This document shows, piece after piece, positions 1 to 18,477 of a stretch of 43,771 nt of DNA. Position numbers and translations under genes: made by a program. The DNA lies in assembly GCA_000226015.1 (NCBI GenBank), contig JH152817.1, positions 313,210 to 356,980 on the forward strand, given 5' to 3'. A model generated the notes under the pieces. The model made no database searches. It saw nothing but the letters and a program-made list of their open reading frames with translations, and was not told where the DNA came from. This stretch comes from Mnemiopsis leidyi. Its lineage: Eukaryota; Ctenophora; Tentaculata; Lobata; Bolinopsidae. Position 1 is the first letter of the stretch; each line of letters opens with the position of its first letter.

Positions 1-412
1 AAGAATAAGATCATGATTCACCGAGTCGAAGGCCTTCGAAAAATCAAAATAAACAACATCAGTGCTAAACGTATTACAATCATTAATAGATAGAACAACC
101 CCATCCAGAAAGTCAACCATATTCGTGGTACAAGACCGGTTGTTAAGGAACCCATGCTGTCTTACATCAAGCAAATGTGCTGTGCGCATAAGAAGTTCCT
201 CCTTCAATATCCGCTCGAAAGTTTTCATAACAAGGGATGTGAGGGATATGGGCCTATAATTTTCTACACAACTTTTACTGCCTTTCTTATGAACCGGTAC
301 CACGTTGGCAAGCTTCCAGTCTTTAGGCAGGCTTCCACAGTTATAAGATAGCTGAAATATCATAGACAAGGGTTTGGCCAAACTGGAAGCGCAATTTTTC
401 AGGACCCTACCA
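1..412 (-). mobile_element. LINE reverse-transcriptase fragment, 5'-truncated, runs off window
   Basis: Read on the minus strand from about 412 down to 1, one frame stays open for about 137 codons and gives the start of a non-LTR retrotransposon reverse transcriptase. It shows the early motif ENYRPISLTS (about 240-270), HGFLNNRSCTTN, and motif A with its catalytic aspartate, VVYFDFSKAFDSVNHDLI (about 5-60). This layout is that of CR1/L2/Jockey-type LINEs. The upstream side stops abruptly at about 412 against an AT-rich ATTAATTA run, with an in-frame stop just before, so the copy is 5'-truncated as LINE insertions usually are. The rest, including the YADD box, lies left of the window. The frame is intact here, so the insertion may be fairly young. 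Family assignment within LINEs is uncertain. Confidence 0.85.
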
Positions 413-467
413 TGAATTAATTAATTACCATTAATTAATTATTTAATTACCATTAATTGCAGAAATT

Positions 468-670
468 AGGACTAGGGTTACTTACAGAGTTTGATTTTTT
501 CCAACCAGTTTTTAAGAGTTTGGAATACGTCTTTTGAGTCTTACTGTTCATATGTTCAGGAAGCTGATGATGAATTGAAAATGTTACTTCCCAGCTAAGA
601 ACGTTGTATCACTAGTGAACTACTCATTTTTGTCTGTGAATTTGAAGGGAAATCTTCAATATAGGACTAG
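468..670. mobile_element. Short insertion flanked by 8-bp direct repeat
   Basis: The octamer AGGACTAG occurs at 468-475 and again at 663-670. Removing 476-670 restores a repeat unit (…AATTGCAGAAATTAGG… followed by GGTGTCGTAA) of the kind seen in the right MULE terminus at about 5050-5100. This suggests that a 187-bp sequence inserted into the left terminus of the MULE and made an 8-bp target duplication. I see no inverted ends or coding capacity in the insert, so its class is unknown. Confidence 0.35.
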
Positions 671-916
671 GAGGTGTCGTAAAATACACATGTTTAATTG
701 GAAAACTCAGGAGGTGTCGTAAAAAACACGTTTAATTGCAGAAATAAGAAGGTGTCGTAAATTACACACGTTTAAGTGTAAAAATTGGGTGTCGTAAATT
801 TTATCCAGAAAAAAAATCCAGACGGCAGAAAATGTGTGTGGTGTGAAAAATTGACTTTTCAGATAAGATTTTCTGATGACCTACCCCAACCTAAAATGGA
901 CCGAGAAATCGATTTA
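671..916 (+). repeat. Left MULE terminal inverted repeat with iterated GGTGTCGTAA units
   Basis: Four units starting GGTGTCGTAA lie near 672, 713, 752 and 788, followed by the inner segment ending ATGGACCGAGAAATCGATTT. The reverse complement of the same series is at 4837-5153. The iterated box is a plausible transposase-binding site, by analogy with subterminal repeats of other DNA transposons. Confidence 0.75.
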
Positions 917-1299
917 AGGTGGTTCCAGACCCGTCAGAATATCACTTGTACCTGTAACGTGCTACTCTTCGCAAGTCATTTTGTGAATCACTTAATTCAT
1001 AATTAAAATTTTAATTCGATTAATTTTAAAACAAAAGGGAAACGAAAGCAATACGGTTCAGAGAAGCTACTGTTAGGTAAGACCAAAACAAGAGCGCTAC
1101 AAATATAAACGTTAACAAAGGATACGAAGCAGACAGCAGTTATCATGGATACAGCGACCGTCATCAAAATAATTAAACATCTATAGATAGCGCGTTCATA
1201 CTCGCCTTGACCGGTGACCGACGTTGAAGAACCTGTCAATCCTGGTTCTCACAGGGTCCCACTCCTAGGGGGTCACATTACACGATGTAATTAGTGATT

Positions 1300-2160
1300 A
1301 ATTCGTAGTATCAATACTGTAAGCTTGGAGACTGGGAGTGGGTGCAGTAATGACCCAGAGAGACGAGGGTTTTTTAACAGTTACATCATGGATGTTGACT
1401 AAGTTTACCTGATCCTCTCCAACATGATTGTGTTTTGAAGTTCATTTAACCCAGTCACATTATCACTTGGAAATGAAGGTGAACCCTTTGGTGCACGTAA
1501 CCAATATGTAATGACGATTGGAGTTTGGACACTATGTCCAGTTCTAGGATCAGTTTGTCCGCTTTCCCGGCTAACCCTTAGGCTTAAGTAAGATGGTTGA
1601 GTAAGCCTTCGAGGTAATTGTGTGACCCTTATCGCAGAACTGGTTTCAGACCTGGGAGTCGCAGAACTGGTTTCAGACCTGGGTGTCGTGATCTGTAAGG
1701 ACCTTGCATGAATTTTGACTTATCATTCATTTTGACTTATCATTCATTTTTGACTTATCAAGTTTCAGTAGCATAAGCAGTGTTTGAAAACATGCTCTGA
1801 TCTGTGCCGAAGTAGAGTTCGAAAAGGCATATTGTATTTGACAAACCTAAGTTGAATCAGTCCTCAGTCCCTTTCTGAGCTAGCGAGAGTGCCTCAGTTC
1901 CATTTGGTATGTGTTTGTGTTTGTTTGTTTCTTGTTGTATCAATACTGTAAGCTTGGAGACTGGGAGTGGGTGCAGTAATGCCCCAGAGGGTTTGTAAAC
2001 CGATGCTGACTAAGCTTACGTGATCCTCTCAAACATAATTTTGTCACTTATATTTAGAAATGAAGGTGAACCCTTTGGTGCATGTAAGCAATATGCGATG
2101 ATTGGACACTGAGTTAGGATCAGTTGGTCAGGTTTCCCAGCTTACCCTTATGTGTAATTA
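1300..2160 (+). repeat. Two diverged direct repeats inside the MULE
   Basis: A block of about 250-280 bp beginning GTATCAATACTGTAAGCTTG at about 1307 recurs at about 1937 (period about 630). Both copies continue through GAAATGAAGGTGAACCCTTT and end near a CTTACCCTTA/CTAACCCTTA stretch. Between them are a 26-bp tandem pair (CGCAGAACTGGTTTCAGACC…, about 1634-1685) and three copies of TTTGACTTATC (about 1720-1760). No coding sequence is visible. Confidence 0.7.
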
Positions 2161-3079
2161 GTGACTTATCATGTGATATGATCCAAGTTCCAAAAAATTT
2201 AAAACTTCAGAAAGTTAGAACCCATGTACAATGTAGGTGTCACATGGAAATGAAAATTGATACATATGCCCAGTGATAAGGTCCTGAGACGTGAGCCGAA
2301 AGGGACGTGAGCTGAACGCAAAAGGAACATAAACCCTCTCCAAAAGAGGCAAGGCTTAATATGCAGGGTCGTGAGCCTTGCGTGTCGACGGCATGCAGAG
2401 CGAGCCATCTGAGAATTGATCAGCTAGGTTCATGAACTACCTCAGTCATTATATTTATAGCGCTGGCCAGCGCGATCGGGGAAAAAACTCCCGCCCCTCT
2501 TGCCAGGGCCCAAGTAGTATAACTATATATACCAAACTATGAAAGTAAAAAGTATGGTTTCCGATATCACTTCCTTCTCCAAATTCATCGACGGACGCAA
2601 ACGATCTCTCAGAAAAAAACCTTAAGACACTCCACCCTAACCCATCAACTTCAAGAGTCCTTGCCGTTTCCACCGTCAGCTCACGGACAGCGCCCTAACC
2701 TTTGGTTCTACTTGAACTTCAAAACCACGCAACCACCCTTCAGACGGAGCGGCCTCTAAACAACTTGTAGTCCTTTCCAGCCTCAAGAGGAAAGCAGCTG
2801 AGCAACCTCTTTTTGAAGTCCTTGCAGAATGACCGCCTGAAGTCCATCAGAATCTCCCTACTAATACTATGGAATACTTGGCTCGGGTTGTGCAACGTAG
2901 CAGGGCGTCAGCTTTCTGATCTGCACAACATTCAGAATGTTGTCACCTCCAATATGTCCTGCACCACAACTCGCAGACACTAAACTTTCATCCTCTACGT
3001 GGGCAAGATGTATAGGAACGTTTGAGTCCTCACTTAGTTTCTCCAACCGCGCAATCTAGCCACAACGGTGGAGTACAAG

Positions 3080-3480
3080 TACAACAGCTGGATCGCAGAT
3101 GGAACCTCCTACGTCGATATTTTCCAAGATTTACACGATTCATTTTGTAGATGTCAACCAATGCTCGACTTTAGATAACTTACCACGTCCTATCCAACTT
3201 ACATCAGTTGATGGTCGTGTTAAACTATTTTGAGATAGTTGGCTCAGTGACTGTGGTCAATGAGGAACGGATGCCTCCTAAATTTCCCCTAAGTAAAAGT
3301 TTCTGGAATCATTATTCAAGATCATAGAGGACCCGGAGTTTCCCCACACCTCTAATGTGGTGGAAGGTTTTCACCGAGGATTTACATCCAAAGTGAACCG
3401 TCCTAAGCCAACCGTACTGGAGTATTTTCTTACCGGACGCTGTGCGGCAAAGCAACAAAGACTAAGGTCCACAGGCAAGT
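3080..3480 (+). pseudogene. MULE transposase remnant (DDE domain and C-terminal part)
   Basis: The plus strand, in shifting frames, encodes pieces of a Mutator-like transposase. WIADGTS (about 3089-3109) matches the first catalytic aspartate motif (DGTF). A frame change then gives FSKIYTIHFVDVNQ (about 3121-3162), matching the following F-x-Q-L-Y-T-I-H block. After about 110 bases with little recognisable similarity come MPPKFPL…FWNHYSRS (about 3269-3324) and, after another frameshift at about 3321, EFPHTSNVVEGFHRGF…NRPKPTVLEYF (to about 3430), the conserved TNN-V-EG-H block near the end of MULE transposases. Several stops and at least two frameshifts make it non-functional. Sequence from about 2590 to 3080 probably holds the decayed N-terminal part, but I could not read a domain there. 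Confidence 0.7.
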
Positions 3481-3765
3481 ATTTTCGAGCTATATCCGTG
3501 AGCAGCCTAGGTAGTCACCGACTATCACATTGATAGATTCGGAGTTGAAATGAAACTCCAATGAAGTGCTCTTAAGTGTCTGTTCCGGATACGCGGATTA
3601 CTCTTGTGAGATTGACTAAGTCTCTGTAGCTAAGTACAGTACAAACTACAAAAAAGACTTAATATGGCAGTACAAACTACGAAAATGCGACAGTACATAA
3701 TACGACAACATGTCACGGCACCAGATACGGCAATATGGCAGTATAAACTACGACAATCTGATAAT

Positions 3766-4108
3766 GGGCTGGTGGTGTAGTGGTTTCCTTCTTGGCTCCC
3801 ACGCAGGAGGTCGGGGGTTCAAATCCCGTATCCGCCAGTCCTAGAGAAGTGCTCTACGGGCATTTGCCTATGCAACCTTCTTCGGTCGACTCAGCCGAAT
3901 GATCGGGAAACCGTGATTGAGGGTTAAATGAGTAGCTGCCCATTGCAGCGAAGTCTCGGGCGATAAAAGTATGGTACACACTACCTTAACCGTCACTGGC
4001 GTGTATGTATAATTGTACATTCGGCCTCCTGTAATTGGCCGTTACAATTGTGTAACATGTGGCTGTTGGAGTGTCCGAATTAAAATAAGTATGAGATTAA
4101 AAAAAATA
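3766..4108 (+). mobile_element. tRNA-derived SINE, most complete copy
   Basis: The 5' head (3769-3838, 70 nt) is tRNA-like: a 7-bp acceptor pairing CTGGTGG/CCGCCAG, a Pol III A box TGGTGTAGTGG (3773-3783), a B box GGTTCAAATCC (3816-3826) and an anticodon-arm region resembling tRNA-Gly. It is followed by a unique body of about 250 bp (including ATTCGGCCTCCTGTAATTGG and GCTGTTGGAGTGTCCGAATT) and an A-rich tail. Two further pieces of the same body lie on the minus strand at 19.25 and 20.54 kb. It inserted into a degenerate tandem array (units like ATACGACAATATGGCAGTA at about 3640-3765 and 4100-4230) within the MULE. Confidence 0.85.
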
Positions 4109-4836
4109 CGGCTATGTGACAGCACCAGATACGACTATGTTTCAGTAGAAAATGTGACAATTTGGCTGTAACGGTAAACATAATGATAATGTTACAGTGC
4201 AAGATACGAAAATCCAGGATAGTGCTAGATACAGTAACTGTGGCAGAATGGAGAAATATAATTGGCAGCAACAAGTTTTGTGATTTGTCCAAGGTTTAGT
4301 AATTTGGGGTTAAAGTACTGCAGCAGACAGGAAGGAAAGCTTAAATCGCATACGTCACAGCGTCAATAAACTCGTAAAACAAAATAACCATTTTGATTTT
4401 GTTTCACAGAATTAAAAGGAAAAGGTTTAATATGATAAAACGAACTTAAAAACTGAGAAGCTAACATTAACAATATTCTCGCATTAATTTATTGCTGTTA
4501 ATGTGTTATCAGTATTCAGTACCTTATGATTTAACGTCCATCTGATATTGTTCTTTTACTCTTGTTATCTGCAATTGCTCTAATGATGAAATCGCATATA
4601 CAGTTTGTTGAAATGATATCATAAGGGTGACCGGACATTTGTCCGAATCGGTTTTCGGATCACATCCGAGTCGGTTTGTAGATCAGGTGTCATTTGTGCA
4701 CAAAACAGTTATGACTTGGTGATACCTATTATATATTACCGTCCTTGAATAGTTGTTTATCAAATATGTCATTATTTATAACGTTCATTAAGACAAATTC
4801 GTGAATGATGGTTAATCTTTAGTGAAATAAAAATTT

Positions 4837-5153
4837 AATTCGATTTCTCGGTCCATTTTATTTTACATTTGAGGTCGGGGTAGGTCATCACTATCAGCAA
4901 ATCTTATCTGAAATAAGTCGGTTTTTCACATATTTTCTGCCGTCTGAATTTTTTTTCTAGAGACAATTTACGACATCTCCTAATTTTGTTTTAAGTAAAC
5001 GTGTGTAATTAACGACACCTTATTCTGTAATTAATCATGTGTATTTTCGACACCTTCTAATTTCTGCAATTAATCATGTGTAATTTACGACACCTTGTTT
5101 TACCTAAACCCAAAAGTAGCTTAACATTAAGTAAACAAATTTACGATACCTCC
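4837..5153 (-). repeat. Right MULE terminal inverted repeat with five iterated units
   Basis: Read on the minus strand this shows units GGTATCGTAAA, GGTGTCGTAAATTACACA, GGTGTCGAAAATACACA, GGTGTCGTTAATTACACA and GATGTCGTAAATTG, then the same inner segment as the left terminus. It has one more unit than the left arm, so unit number has changed since insertion. Confidence 0.75.
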
Positions 5154-6550
5154 CCAGCAATTCTGACGTCTATTGCACTACCAATAGTGGTAATATTACT
5201 ATTACCGCGTATACGATTATAAGTATTACAACTTGCAACTGAGGTAAGACTCTCATTTATTCAACCTGTCTTAAAATAATCATCATCGACCCACTTTAAC
5301 TTAAGCCTAAGGTCAAGTGAGCGAAAACGGACGTGTTATATCATTATATCACAAATCAACTGAAAATGCGATCAATTAATTAAATTTAATGAAATTTGAT
5401 TAATCATGTCAGGGATTAAAAATTGCCAAAAACTGATAGTTGCTTTTATGTCTGCATTCAATCTGCATTAATTTTAAAGAAGACAAAAGTATACGATTTT
5501 ATACTGAACATTTCAGACAATGAGCTGTTGCTGGACAAAAGATCTAAGAATATATAACAGGATCTGTCAGGGGAAAGCTTTTTTAGATGGATAGTACTAG
5601 TAGTATTAATTTTTTTCTTTCTAATGACTATTCTTAGTCAAACTCAAGATGATGGGGTGATTTTGATATTTTATGTAATAAGACTTTCTAATTCTAATTC
5701 TAATTCTAATTCTAATTCTAATTCTAATTCTAATTCTATTTTAAAATAAAAGTAGATCATCTTTTGGTAAACCTTAAACCAAAAATTTGGGGGAAATTTC
5801 TTAAATGTAGCTCAAAAAGTTTCTTGGCCTAGCTAATTTTTCATGGCTGCAAATACTCTGCGTTAACATCCGAAAATTTTGTATAGATTTTAGGTGACAC
5901 TCGCTCTCTTTATTCATTCTACCTCTGATCTGGACATCCTCAAATCAACTGGCCGTATCAAAATCGGGTCATATCGAATTTGATTGTAATGACACTGACA
6001 GATTAAAGTTCTTTAACAGTTTAAGTTTCTGAATTTAATTGCCAAGTATATTGCAAAATTTTTGTCCATTTTTGCTTTGTTTACGCCAACGGCTACGATT
6101 TGCAGTTACCGCTTTTTTGTGCTTATCCGTATCGAAAAAACAGAGTACCAAATGGACAAAAACCATCGTAAACCTCACATATCACGAGTTTAAGTCTGGA
6201 AATCGATAACTTGTTATTAGTATTGCTAAATTTGAAAATATGATGGTTCCAATTCCATCAAAATAAATTTCCATGATGATGATGCAGGTTTGTAGAAATG
6301 AAAGTTTCAGAATCAGATTGTGTGAAAAAAGGAGACCGTTCTATGGGTATCCGTCATCCGAAATGTGTCTGTAAGAGAATGAGCGGTGTATTGGGAAAGT
6401 TTTAAAGATCATCAACAAGCAAGCCGATTGGACTTTAAAATTCATAGAGTAGGGAATTAAGCAGATACTGGTAGGAGAGGCGGCAAAAATGATAGTTATA
6501 CTTATAGACAAACCGCAACTAGAACTCAGACAAACTGCAACTAAATCCCA
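5154..6550. other. AT-rich stretch without a gene
   Basis: No coding sequence is supported on either strand. It holds a palindromic MITE remnant at about 5170-5206 (ATTGCACTACCAATAGTGGT, like the ends of the element at 21.2 kb) and a hexanucleotide microsatellite. Confidence 0.6.
5689..5741 (+). repeat. (TTCTAA)n microsatellite
   Basis: About nine consecutive TTCTAA units, nearly perfect. Confidence 0.95.
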
Positions 6551-6559
6551 ATCCCTTCC

Positions 6560-6700
6560 CTTATCTTCTAAGCATTGACGAGGTTATATCCGTCTCGGTC
6601 TACCGTTCTAACGCAACGAAACGTTCAGCTTTGAGCTGCGGAGCCGGAAGTTGGGTATCAGTATCACCGCGACATTGCGACAATTCCTGAGCATTAAACT
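6560..6700 (-). repeat. Dispersed GC-rich repeat (family C), minus-strand copy
   Basis: GACGAGGTTATATCCGTCTC, AACGAAACGTTCAGCTTTGA and GTATCACCGCGACA… are the reverse complement of the element at about 24.1-24.2 kb (…GTCGCGGTGATACCCGACTC…, …GCTGAACGTTTCGTTAGAAC…). No tRNA boxes, inverted ends or coding capacity are visible. Confidence 0.65.
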
Positions 6701-6960
6701 GTCAGAATGCTAGTTGGCAAAATATAATTACACTTCGTAACCGCAGTTTTCAGTTTTGATAAAACGTTGACTCGAAATGTCTGTGAAAATAGATTTACTT
6801 TTACAAATTGAATTTGACAAATTATTGTTAGTTACGGATCGGGACTGGGAGCATGGCGGAGACTTGCTCCTTAAAAAATAAAGTTACAAAAAATCGTGAC
6901 CGATAACCAAAATAAATGACGAACGCTAATGCTTTATGTTAAACTTTCACTTTACATATA

Positions 6961-7073
6961 CCGAGCCAAGCAGTGCAGCGCCCGTTAAGTATTTGTAAGT
7001 GATGTGCATCCTATAGGGCCCTATAATAGGATGCATATCACTTACAAATACTTAACGGGCGCTGCGTGGCTCG
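6961..7073. repeat. 113-bp near-perfect palindrome
   Basis: The arms of about 55 bp (GAGCCAAGCAG…CGCCCGTTAAGTATTTGTAA… and …TTACAAATACTTAACGGGCG…GGCTCG) are reverse complements with a few mismatches. They meet at the perfect centre TATAGGGCCCTATA (7012-7025). As RNA or single-stranded DNA it would form one long hairpin. The outer part of the right arm is the start of a family C repeat (CGGGCGCTGCG…GGCTC), so this may be two repeat ends joined head to head. Confidence 0.9.
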
Positions 7074-7150
7074 ATCTACGGTCCACTCCAATCAACGACG
7101 GCTGAGGTCTCCACTCCCCAGGCAAGCCAATACCCGTACTCGTAGAATAA
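7058..7150 (+). repeat. Dispersed GC-rich repeat (family C), plus-strand fragment
   Basis: GGGCGCTGCGTGGCTCGATC…TACG…GGCTGAGGTCT…CCCCAGGCAAG matches the 5' part of the copies at 24.03, 24.60 and 24.70 kb. It is cut off about 50 bp before the MITE at 7210. Confidence 0.6.
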
Positions 7151-7209
7151 AAGTTATCAACTCCCATCAATACGGATCTTTGTTTAAAAAGCTTCATGAG
7201 GCTGTTAGA

Positions 7210-7669
7210 TACCTTATCGGTGGAAAAGTTTCCGGTGGTAATGTGGTCAATTTGAACTAGTCAGGAAAAAGTTTTAACCGGACATGTTTTTCACCGGCCA
7301 CATTTTACCCGGAAACTTTCAAACAGTTCGGTTTTTTAATCTACTTTTGCTCTTAAGTGTCCTTTTTTGGTTGTGGTGATGTACTGGCACGTTTACAACT
7401 TACAATTATCTCGTACGCTATAACTGTAATTTTCTTAACACCTAGGCAAATTATCCATGAAGTTAAACACAATCAATAATCAATCAATATCATACAATTA
7501 CAATAGTTAGTCTCAATAAATGATAAAAACTAAAAGTAAAAATTTCTCCAAAATCGACAAATTTCGTTTACTTAGGCGTTTTTTCTGGATCGCGATTCAG
7601 GACATACTTTTAACCGGCCAAGTAATAACTAGCCTTATAACGACAGGAAACTTTTCCACCGATAAGGTA
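7210..7669 (+). mobile_element. MITE with perfect 24-bp inverted ends
   Basis: A 460-bp element begins TACCTTATCGGTGGAAAAGT at 7210 and ends with its exact reverse complement at 7646-7669; the match covers 24 bp without a mismatch. If the outermost TA is the target duplication, the inverted repeat starts CCTTATCGGTGG, as in Tc1/mariner-like or other TA-targeting families. There is no transposase. The intact ends suggest recent mobility. Confidence 0.85.
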
Positions 7670-7860
7670 GCCCACTTTTCAGTGGTAACCGTATCAGATG
7701 ACTAAACTGTTAACTGTTGAGATTGAACTGAATGATTGACTGATTGCCTTCGACTCGCATAGATATCAATATTCAAGATGAGTTGGTTACATATTATGTG
7801 CCCGACTAGATTATTTAAAATTAAATGTTTGCTATGGAGACAAGAACTGAAAAATACATA

Positions 7861-8270
7861 TACCTTATCGTTGGAAAAGTTAGGCTATTAGTTATTAGTT
7901 GGCTGGTTAAAAGTATATGTCCTGAATCGCGATCCAGAAGAAAAACGCCTAAGTATCTGTATACGAAATTTGTCGTCTGTCGATTTTGGCGAAATTTTCA
8001 CTTTATATCATTTATTGAGACTCAATATTGTATGACCGTGTTGAACCATGAATAATTTGCCTAGGTGTTTATGAAAATTACAGTTATAACGTACGAGATA
8101 ATTGTATTTGTAAGTTTTAACGTGCCAGATAATTGCATATCAAGAGCAAAAATAGATAAAAATTAAAAACCGAACGGTGAAAAAGGTTAAAACTTTGACC
8201 TGACGAGCTCAAATTGGCCACATTACCACCGGAAACCTTACCACCGTATGTAAACCTTTCCACCGTATGT
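7861..8270 (-). mobile_element. Second copy of the same MITE, opposite orientation
   Basis: It starts TACCTTATCGTTGGAAAAG at 7861 and is about 80-85% similar (by eye) to the reverse complement of 7210-7669 along its length, sharing GTCCTGAATCGCGATCCAG, TGCCTAGGTGT and CACATTACCACCGGAAAC. Its far end carries a duplicated, altered terminus (ACCACCGTATGTAAACCTTT…CCACCGTATG). With the first copy it makes a foldback structure with a spacer of about 190 bp. Confidence 0.8.
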
Positions 8271-8904
8271 AAAGACTGAAGGGATGCACTTTGCAACTAC
8301 AAGTAGTTCTGACAGATGTTTCTTAAAGTTAATGCATGGTAAAATTATCGTAAGACAGAAACTGAAATAAAAACAAGATGTTCTGCTTATTGCTCATCGA
8401 CAATAGAACTTAGTTTGATATTGGTCTAGTAAGTATTTTCAATGTCACAGTTGGACTAGAAAACGATTGAGATATATACATAATATATTGAATAGCAGAC
8501 GAGGATGAATTTACAGTTGTACCAAGTAAATCTTTACAGTGTGAAACTACGAATAGTTAAAGAACAGAACACTGCTGTAAACTGATAAAGTTTAACTACT
8601 GTTCTTTACTCTTGTGCTGTCTTGTATACTTCGAAACATGTTTATATGAAAGACAGCAAACCCCAGCTTAGTGGTAAAATAGTATTTGGTTAAAGTATTT
8701 AAGTATTACTAATTAATACTATTGGCAGATCGCATGATCAAATCTTAAACTTGGGCAGTGCGGTACAAGATTCATGAATAAGTAAAAGATCAGCTTGTAG
8801 TACCGGAACCCGTTTAACTAGGGTGTGTGGCTTAAAGGTACTATTTAACTGCGTTCTTTTCACCTACTTTTTACTATCAGGTATGTTGAATAAATGAATG
8901 AACG
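8271..8904. other. AT-rich spacer, nothing recognised
   Basis: No open frame with recognisable similarity and no clear repeat was seen on either strand. Confidence 0.5.
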
Positions 8905-9378
8905 GACATTGAGAAGATGATGAACTAGGAATAAAATAATGACTTTGGGTAGAGCTCGGTTACCGAGATACGATTTCAGGCCGGATTGGGGTTTAAGTTG
9001 TGATGTAAGTCAGAAATACTCCCATATAGTTGCAAATTATAAACATCATAAAAGTATCCGCTTGCAAAGAAAAACAAATTAAACCTATTGCTGAAAAGTA
9101 AGATGAAATGCGGACAAGTCATGAATGGAAATTGAGACATTGGGAAGATGATGCACTAGGATGAAAATAATGACTTTGGGTATAGCTCGGTTACCGAGAT
9201 AAAATTTTAGGCCTGATTGGGGTTTAAGTTGTGGTTAGATGTAAGTCAGAAATACTCCCATATATAATAGTTGCAAAGAAACATCATAAAAGTATCCGCT
9301 TGCAAAGATAAAACAAATTAAATCTATTGCTGAAAAGTAAGATAAATTGCGGACAAGCCATCATGAATGGAAATTGAG
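8905..9378 (+). repeat. Tandem duplication, about 230-bp unit, two copies
   Basis: The unit starting GACATTGAGAAGATGATG at 8905 is repeated from GACATTGGGAAGATGATG at 9135. The copies share ATAATGACTTTGGGTA…AGCTCGGTTACCGAGATA, GTAAGTCAGAAATACTCCCA and ATCATAAAAGTATCCGCTTG. A few small indels separate them. It lies just downstream of the RBBP4-like gene and shows no coding signal. Confidence 0.9.
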
Positions 9379-9603
9379 ATTGTCAAAGTTAAATATACTT
9401 CATTAGAATTCATTGATTCAAAGTACCGTACCTTCATTGCAAAATTTAAACAAGGTATCCGTAAAGCGTGAAGCTTAAAATAAGTTATAAAATCTGAGTC
9501 ACGCAATCGTTAATATTAATACTAAAATATTAAGCGACGTTCGGAGCTTCGAAACTATAAGCTCCTGTTTAAAGTGCGTAAATTTTTCAGTCAGCCTTGA
9601 ACC

Positions 9604-18477
<8,874 letters not shown>

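Larger units (their letters stand above)
455..5153 (+). mobile_element. Degenerate Mutator-like (MULE) DNA transposon with long inverted termini
   Basis: About 4.7 kb is bounded by inverted copies of a roughly 300-bp sequence (left about 670-916 plus older outer part, right about 4837-5153). Each terminus has several head-to-tail copies of a 35-42 bp unit containing GGTGTCGTAAATTACACA, followed by a shared single-copy inner part (CAGACGGCAGAAAAT… to …ATGGACCGAGAAATCGA). Between them lies a broken MULE-family transposase on the plus strand, several internal repeats and a SINE. Long termini with iterated motifs are typical of MULEs. The outer limits are not exact: I could not find the expected 9-11 bp target duplication, and the left end is disturbed by another insertion. 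Confidence 0.7.

Noticed and set aside
3769..3838. A genuine tRNA-Gly gene
   Set aside because: Box A, box B and the acceptor stem are present, but the anticodon stem has a mismatch, and the same body sequence follows in other copies, so it is the head of a SINE.
7210..8270. CRISPR-like or phage-type repeat structure
   Set aside because: The repeats are two opposed MITE copies in a eukaryotic genome; there are no regular repeat-spacer units anywhere in the window.
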